Assembly: GCA_050949725.1 (NCBI GenBank)
Contig: JBMNGH010000001.1
Span: 62,001 to 126,000, forward strand
DNA length: 64,000 nucleotides
From: JBMNGH01 sp050949725
GTDB taxonomy: Bacteria; Bacillota; Thermosediminibacteria; Thermosediminibacterales; Tepidanaerobacteraceae
Direction of reading: 5' to 3'
A program made the position numbers and the translations under genes. Below the pieces are notes generated by a model. The model was not told the origin of the DNA, did no database searches, and saw only the letters and a program-made list of their open reading frames with translations. Positions 58,808 to 64,000 of this stretch are shown piece by piece; position 1 is the first letter of the stretch, and every line of letters starts with the position of its first letter.

Positions 58808-60481
58808 ATGGGGTCTCAAAGGGGATTTTATTGGGGTTTATCTATCTTTGGGGCAGCAATATTTGCGGTCATGTTTTTCGTTTACGGATTTACAGTAAAC
58901 GGGCTATTACTTGAGTTTATCATTTTTACAAGTTTAATGGTAGTCTCAGACATACTCACTGACCATTTTTACCATTCTGATCGATTCAACATTGGATTTG
59001 GTTTTATATTTGCTGCAGCCCTCTTATTCGGCCCATTACCTGCGGTTGTAATTAAAACAATAAGCACCATTGCTTCAGGGGTCATCCGGTACAGAGGTCG
59101 TCAATTTTTAGAAAACTATTTGGCGATCTTTGCCAACATTAGTAATGACATAGTAAGTTGTATTGGTGGCTGGTTGGCATACCTTGCGTTTGGCCTGGGG
59201 AAAGCTTATTATAACCTTGGTGCTTGTATAGCAGGCATTGTGGTTTGCTTTCTACTGCACAATATTGTATTAAATACAGAAAAAAAGGAAATCCGAATTG
59301 CGAATTTAATAAATAGCTCTTCTTTTTACTTAATTTCAATACTTATCGGAATTATAATGATAAAGTTATACCAAATACTTGGGTGTTACGGGATCGCCAC
59401 AGTCTTTACATTATTTATAGCTGCCATTTATACTCATAGGATTTATGTAAATCTGATAGCAACAAACCGTCAGTTGACGGCACTTTATGATACCACTACA
59501 ACAATTACATCAGTCCTTAATTTGGAACAAGTAATGGAAATAGTGCTTGAAGCACTCTATGGCATCTCGCAGTGGAATACGGCATGTCTATTCGTGTATC
59601 ACAATAACGAGTTTGTACCGGCTATTTACGACGGTATCGATGATAATAGTTTTAAAGATACGAGAATTGTCCTTAAAGATGATGAATTCGGTACCGAGAT
59701 TATGAAAGGTCAGGGTATAATAATCGAAAATCCGTTGGAAGACGAAAGGTTTGCCTGTATCAAAGGTATTCCCAAAGATACAAAGCTAATGGTTTTTGTT
59801 CCACTCCTTGTGAATACGAAATTGGTAGGTTCTTTTTGTATAACGAGCAACGACAACAGAAAGTTTAGCAAAAGACATATGACATTGTTAAGCATTCTCG
59901 CAAGCATAGCGGCTGTTGCAATCACGAATGCAAAGCTGTTTTTCAGTACATCTAAGATGGCGGTTACCGATGGCCTTACAAAACTGTACAACCATAGCTT
60001 TATTATTGAAGAGATAAACCGCCAGGTTAATCAGGCAGAGCGTACAGGAGACGTGGTCAGTTTAATTTTGATAGATATCGATAGCTTCAAATCATATAAT
60101 GATATCTACGGTCACCTGATAGGTGACGAATTACTTAAAAACCTATCAAATGTTCTAAAAAGGGTTGTTAGGTCAAGTGATCTTGTAGGTAGATATGGAG
60201 GGGAAGAGTTTGCCGTAATACTACCTAGCACATCCTCCGACGAGGCTTTTATAATTGCCGAGAGAATACGGCAAACCATCGAGACTACGGGCATGGACAA
60301 TCCAAACACTGGCGAAAAATTGTATTTGACAATTAGCGCAGGTGTTGCGTCATATCCTGAACACGCAGCATCAGTGCAAGACCTAATTAACAAAGCAGAC
60401 AAAGCGCTGCTATACGGCGCAAAAAAAAGCGGAAAAAACAAAGTGGTAGTCTTTCAAGAGGATATGGACAATGAGCGATAA
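58808..60481 (+). CDS. membrane-bound GAF-GGDEF diguanylate cyclase
   Basis: The 557-residue protein has an N-terminal membrane domain of about six to seven segments (1-215), a GAF domain (about 240-375) and a C-terminal GGDEF domain (about 390-550). The active-site motif reads GGEEF, an active variant. RxxD at RSSD five residues before it is the inhibitory c-di-GMP site, so product inhibition is likely. DIDSFKSYNDIYGHLIGDELL is typical of active cyclases. The ATG at 58808 follows GGGGG. It makes c-di-GMP in response to an unknown signal. No c-di-GMP riboswitch is evident in the window. Confidence 0.92.
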   Translation: MGSQRGFYWGLSIFGAAIFAVMFFVYGFTVNGLLLEFIIFTSLMVVSDILTDHFYHSDRFNIGFGFIFAAALLFGPLPAVVIKTISTIASGVIRYRGRQFLENYLAIFANISNDIVSCIGGWLAYLAFGLGKAYYNLGACIAGIVVCFLLHNIVLNTEKKEIRIANLINSSSFYLISILIGIIMIKLYQILGCYGIATVFTLFIAAIYTHRIYVNLIATNRQLTALYDTTTTITSVLNLEQVMEIVLEALYGISQWNTACLFVYHNNEFVPAIYDGIDDNSFKDTRIVLKDDEFGTEIMKGQGIIIENPLEDERFACIKGIPKDTKLMVFVPLLVNTKLVGSFCITSNDNRKFSKRHMTLLSILASIAAVAITNAKLFFSTSKMAVTDGLTKLYNHSFIIEEINRQVNQAERTGDVVSLILIDIDSFKSYNDIYGHLIGDELLKNLSNVLKRVVRSSDLVGRYGGEEFAVILPSTSSDEAFIIAERIRQTIETTGMDNPNTGEKLYLTISAGVASYPEHAASVQDLINKADKALLYGAKKSGKNKVVVFQEDMDNER

Positions 60482-60491
60482 TTCATTTTTA

Positions 60492-60534
60492 AAGCCACTC
60501 AGAACTTTGCAAGAAAAGATGCTGAGTGGCTTAA
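60492..60534 (+). terminator. rho-independent terminator
   Basis: AAGCCACTCAG/CTGAGTGGCTT (60492-60502, 60522-60532) is a perfect 11-bp stem, though only TT-AAATT follows. It ends the GGDEF gene. Confidence 0.75.
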
Positions 60535-60735
60535 ATTGTAGATAGGTTTAAATGATGGTGTAAAATTTATTTTGCAGGAAAATCATCTCTTACACGGATA
60601 GAGTAAAATTTTAAGTCAAATCAGCGGAAAAACGGTGGCTTTACACGTGAATGCATTGTCAGCTTCTTTTATAAATAGTATACTAGGATTGGTTAGCCAA
60701 TTATTGTTTTCAGACACTGCGCTTGAGGTGTAAAA

Positions 60736-62937
60736 ATGGTTGAATTTGAAGGGACTGTAGAGAGAATAACATACTTTAATCCGGACAATTACTTTACGAT
60801 TGCCAGAATGTCAGTAAAAGACAATCATGACATGGTTACGCTGACGGGATATTTTCCATCTCTCGAAATTGGTGAAGTTTTAAGGGTAAAGGGGAAATGG
60901 GTGCATCATAAAAATTATGGGTATCAGTTCAAAGTCAATTTCTACGAGACATTGATTCCTTCTACTGCAAAGGAAATCGAAACCTATCTTGCTTCAGGTG
61001 TTATAAAGGGGATAGGCCCGGTTACAGCTGCTAAAATAGTTGAACGTTTTGGTGAAAAATCTTTAGAAGTAATTGAAAAAAATCCTGAGGAACTGCTGTC
61101 TATAGATGGAATTGGCCTCAAGAAAATGTCAATGATAGCAGAATCCTTTGAACAGCAGAGGGAAACCCGCGAAGTTATGCTATTCCTTCAGCAGTATGGC
61201 ATAGGTCCAGGTATAGCCGTTAGAATTTATAAAAATTATAAAGATAAATCTATTGAAGTGATAAAGCAAAATCCATATCGACTAGCTGATGAAGTTTACG
61301 GAATAGGGTTCAGGACTGCTGACAAGATCGCCATTATGATGGGTATTGAACAGGATGCCATGGAAAGATTGGAAGCAGGAATTAAGTATACCCTGCTTGA
61401 AGCATCGGATCAGGGGCATACGTATTTGCCGAAGGAAGAACTGCTATACAGGTCTTCTAATTTGTTGAAGGTTAAGGCAGATCTGCTGGAAAGTGCTGTT
61501 CTTTCTCTTGCGGAAAAAAAGCAAATAATAATCGAAAGGTTACATGAAGGAGAATACGTATATCTGGCTGGGTTTTTTATATCTGAAAAAATGGTAGCAA
61601 GAAGATTGTTTTTGTTGTCAACCCTGATCGAGAAACCGCTTTGTATCAAGCCCGGCGATATGGAATATTTCCAAAATGTGTGTGGCATTAAGCTGGCTAA
61701 AAAACAAAAGGAAGCTGTTGAAATGGCGGCCCGTTCAGGTGTATTGGTAATAACCGGCGGCCCGGGTACGGGTAAAACCACCACTATCAGGAGTTTAATA
61801 GGGTTTTACGAAAAGCATAACATGAAGGTTGCTCTTGCAGCACCCACAGGAAGAGCTGCGAAACGGATGGCTGAAGCAACTGGAAAAGAGGCCAAGACCA
61901 TACACAGGCTGTTGGATTACAAAGCATATGAAGAGAAAGGTCTGACATTTGGTAGAAATTGTGATAACCCTCTTGAGGAAGATGTGATAATTGTTGATGA
62001 AATCTCAATGGTGGACATTGTTTTAATGCACCATCTTTTAGCAGCGATAAGGCCGGGTTCAAGGCTTGTGCTTGTGGGAGATAAAGATCAGTTGCCTTCT
62101 GTCGGTCCTGGGAGTGTTTTAAGAGAAATAATACAAAGTGCACAAATACCTATTGTCATTCTGGATGAAATATTCAGGCAAGCCAAAGAAAGTTTGATAG
62201 TAGTAAATGCGCACAGAATCAACAAGGGCTTTTTTCCATATCTGAATGTAAAGGACAGCGACTTTTACTTTGAGCAGGTGGTACAACCAGAGCAGATATT
62301 AGAACATATTTTAGACCTTATTTCAAGAAGGCTTAAATCATATGCAAATTTAGATCCGATAGAAGACATCCAGGTTATTACACCGATGAAGAAGGGCACT
62401 TTAGGTGTATTTAATCTCAATCAAAAACTGCAGGGGATACTAAACCCCAAAAGAAAAAAAAGAGAGCGCTCTTATCGTGCTCATATTTTTCGCGAAGGTG
62501 ACAAGGTCATGCAATTAAAAAACAATTATGACAAAGAGGTATTTAACGGGGATCTGGGTAAAATTGTTTCCATAGACGAGGATGGAAGTGTTTTTGTATC
62601 GTTTGCAAGTGCACAACAGGAGATACAAGTTGCCTATAGTTCTCATGAATTGGACGAGCTCAGCTTGGCATACGCCCTTTCTGTCCATAAGAGTCAGGGT
62701 AGTGAATTCCCAGCTGTAATAATGCCTATTACCACACAACATTACATAATGCTTCAAAGGAATCTTTTGTATACTGCAATCACCCGTGCAAAAAAGTATT
62801 TGGTGCTTGTAGGGACAAAACAAGCGCTTTGCGCAGCCATCAAAAACAACAAGGCACTAAAAAGGTACGGACGACTTTCAAGCAGGATCATACAGGAGTT
62901 TTCTGAAGATAACTACGTGTTAATAGACCGTTGTTAA
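60736..62937 (+). CDS. recD2: RecD2-type SF1B DNA helicase
   Basis: The 733-residue 5'-3' helicase has the long N-terminal region of RecD2 with OB fold and helix-hairpin-helix repeats (about 1-190, with GIGPVTAAKIVERFGE and IDGIGLKKMSMIAE). The motor follows: Walker A ITGGPGTGKTTTI, Walker B DEISMVD, GDKDQLPSVGPG, the SH3-like insertion and, near the end, ALSVHKSQGSEFP and LLYTAITRAKK. RecD2 is used in repair without RecBC. The ATG follows GAGGTG. It stands alone. Confidence 0.94.
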   Translation: MVEFEGTVERITYFNPDNYFTIARMSVKDNHDMVTLTGYFPSLEIGEVLRVKGKWVHHKNYGYQFKVNFYETLIPSTAKEIETYLASGVIKGIGPVTAAKIVERFGEKSLEVIEKNPEELLSIDGIGLKKMSMIAESFEQQRETREVMLFLQQYGIGPGIAVRIYKNYKDKSIEVIKQNPYRLADEVYGIGFRTADKIAIMMGIEQDAMERLEAGIKYTLLEASDQGHTYLPKEELLYRSSNLLKVKADLLESAVLSLAEKKQIIIERLHEGEYVYLAGFFISEKMVARRLFLLSTLIEKPLCIKPGDMEYFQNVCGIKLAKKQKEAVEMAARSGVLVITGGPGTGKTTTIRSLIGFYEKHNMKVALAAPTGRAAKRMAEATGKEAKTIHRLLDYKAYEEKGLTFGRNCDNPLEEDVIIVDEISMVDIVLMHHLLAAIRPGSRLVLVGDKDQLPSVGPGSVLREIIQSAQIPIVILDEIFRQAKESLIVVNAHRINKGFFPYLNVKDSDFYFEQVVQPEQILEHILDLISRRLKSYANLDPIEDIQVITPMKKGTLGVFNLNQKLQGILNPKRKKRERSYRAHIFREGDKVMQLKNNYDKEVFNGDLGKIVSIDEDGSVFVSFASAQQEIQVAYSSHELDELSLAYALSVHKSQGSEFPAVIMPITTQHYIMLQRNLLYTAITRAKKYLVLVGTKQALCAAIKNNKALKRYGRLSSRIIQEFSEDNYVLIDRC

Positions 62938-63162
62938 TGTATTCACATCATACATGATCTAATCTTTGCAGTAATTCCTCATGAGCTAATTAAAAATCTA
63001 AAAGCTTAATTGCCCGGGAAATATTCGACTTTTTATAACAACCTTCTTTTGTATTCATGTGCGCCAATAGGATACAATATTTATATTTTAGACATACGTT
63101 GTAGAAAAAAAGAAAGTAAATTTTCTTGGTGAAAATTATGACGACCATCTAGACGGTCTTTG

Positions 63163-63191
63163 TTGTAAAAGACGATTTATAGTGTTATACT
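63163..63191 (+). promoter_or_regulatory. sigma-A promoter of gltX
   Basis: An extended -10, TGTTATACT (TATACT at 63186-63191), has TTGTAA (63163-63168) 17 bp upstream. It lies 50 bp before the start codon. No T-box is evident in the short leader. The rest of 62938-63162 holds nothing recognisable. Confidence 0.6.
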
Positions 63192-63241
63192 ACCTTTGAT
63201 GTCTTTATTTTACATTTAACTGTAGAACGGGGTGTTTTCAA

Positions 63242-64000
63242 ATGTCAGAAAAAGTAAGAGTCAGATTTGCACCGAGCCCCACAGGAAGTCTGCACATAGG
63301 AGGAGCAAGGACAGCTCTTTTCAATTATCTCTTTGCAAGACACAATGACGGGGTATTTGTGCTCAGGATAGAAGATACTGACACAGAGCGTTCAACCGAG
63401 GAATCCGCAAAGCAAATAGTAAGATCTCTAAAATGGCTTGGTTTCGACTGGGATGAAGGGCCTGAAAAGGGAGGAAATTACGGTCCGTATTTTCAGTCAC
63501 AGCGTCTCCAACTCTATAAAGGAGAGGTTGAAAGACTTCTCGATGAGGATAAGGCATATTATTGCTACTGCACGCCGGAGGAACTTGCCCAAAAAAGACA
63601 GGATGCTTTAAAGGCCGGTAAGGCACCCAGGTATGATGGCAGCTGCCGCAACCTAACACCAGAGCAGAGACGAAAGCTTGAAGGTGAAGGCAGGACACCT
63701 ACGATCAGAATAAAAATGCCTCAAGAAGGCCAAACAGTTGTGGAGGATCTGATCAGGGGTAAAGTCGTGTTTGAAAATGAGGTTATTGATGATTTCATAA
63801 TATTCAAGTCAAACGGAATCCCAACATATAATTTCGCTTGTGTCATAGACGACAACGCAATGGGTATTACTCATATTATAAGGGCAGAGGAGCATTTGTC
63901 AAATACTCCAAAACAAGTTCAGGTCTACCGTGCATTAGGCTATGATTTGCCCAAGTTTGCACACGTCCCCATGATACTCGCTCCGGACAGGAGCAAGCTG
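63242..64000 (+). CDS. gltX: glutamyl-tRNA synthetase GltX (5' part, runs off window)
   Basis: GltX charges tRNA-Glu, and tRNA-Gln in organisms using the amidotransferase route. The 253 codons present include the N-terminal FAPSPTGSLHIGGAR (HIGH motif) and FVLRIEDTDTERS. The final residues, LAPDRSKL, are the start of the KMSKS-type loop. The zinc-like CTPEELAQKR insert is present in the form YCYC near residue 110. ATG follows GGGGTG. About half of the gene lies outside the window. Confidence 0.95.
   Translation, partial: MSEKVRVRFAPSPTGSLHIGGARTALFNYLFARHNDGVFVLRIEDTDTERSTEESAKQIVRSLKWLGFDWDEGPEKGGNYGPYFQSQRLQLYKGEVERLLDEDKAYYCYCTPEELAQKRQDALKAGKAPRYDGSCRNLTPEQRRKLEGEGRTPTIRIKMPQEGQTVVEDLIRGKVVFENEVIDDFIIFKSNGIPTYNFACVIDDNAMGITHIIRAEEHLSNTPKQVQVYRALGYDLPKFAHVPMILAPDRSKL

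Overview
The window is chromosomal DNA of a low-GC, endospore-forming anaerobic Firmicute. Gene content and style suggest Clostridia of the Thermoanaerobacterales/Thermosediminibacterales kind; that placement is inference. Support comes from Gram-positive ribosome binding sites with frequent TTG/GTG starts, a YhcN-type spore lipoprotein with a possible forespore promoter, a CIRCE-controlled groESL operon, DegS/DegU, several riboswitches and sigma-54-controlled amino-acid catabolism. I saw no tRNA, rRNA, CRISPR array, insertion sequence or prophage gene.

Layout. 0.4-4.4 kb: a two-component end-joining set (Ku, stand-alone LigD-type ligase, stand-alone LigD-type polymerase) and an FAD reductase. 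4.4-9.2 kb: YhcN lipoprotein, an FHA-FtsW-PBP cell-wall operon, and a DMT exporter. 9.2-14.0 kb (minus strand): a complete branched-chain amino acid ABC transporter (livKHMGF) behind a ykkC-type riboswitch. 14.3-19.7 kb: molybdenum/tungsten cofactor operon (moeA, moeA-PBP fusion, moaA, moaC, a MOSC remnant, mog). 20-22 kb: groES-groEL. 22.2-25.5 kb: a COG2403 GTPase and a RocB-like peptidase.

25.9-41.1 kb is the most distinctive part. A PAS/sigma-54 activator stands before a convincing -24/-12 promoter. The promoter drives a frameshifted YjiH-type membrane protein and then about a dozen catabolic genes: a class III aminotransferase, a five-gene iron-sulfur/flavin amino-acid dehydrogenase, a TatD-like hydrolase, a GlpA-like/FAD/DUF1667 redox triad, a class I aminotransferase, an amidinotransferase-superfamily enzyme and a D-2-hydroxyacid dehydrogenase. 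The set looks like a dedicated pathway for an amino or guanidino compound whose substrate I cannot name.

41.4-43.8 kb: an internally deleted Cys/Met-metabolism enzyme, then two vitamin ECF S-components each under its own riboswitch (FMN-ribU, THF-folT). 43.9-48.1 kb: mtnA, nagB, formyl-THF cyclo-ligase, guaA. 48.6-56.2 kb: aroC-small gene-aroB, class V FBPase, mtnP, a HEAT-repeat protein, metK. 56.2-64 kb: degS-degU, a small membrane protein, a GAF-GGDEF protein, recD2 and the 5' part of gltX, which runs off the window.

Three genes are damaged. Two (MOSC remnant, Cys/Met enzyme) carry in-frame internal deletions that keep both ends; the third (YjiH) has a one-base excess in a G run.
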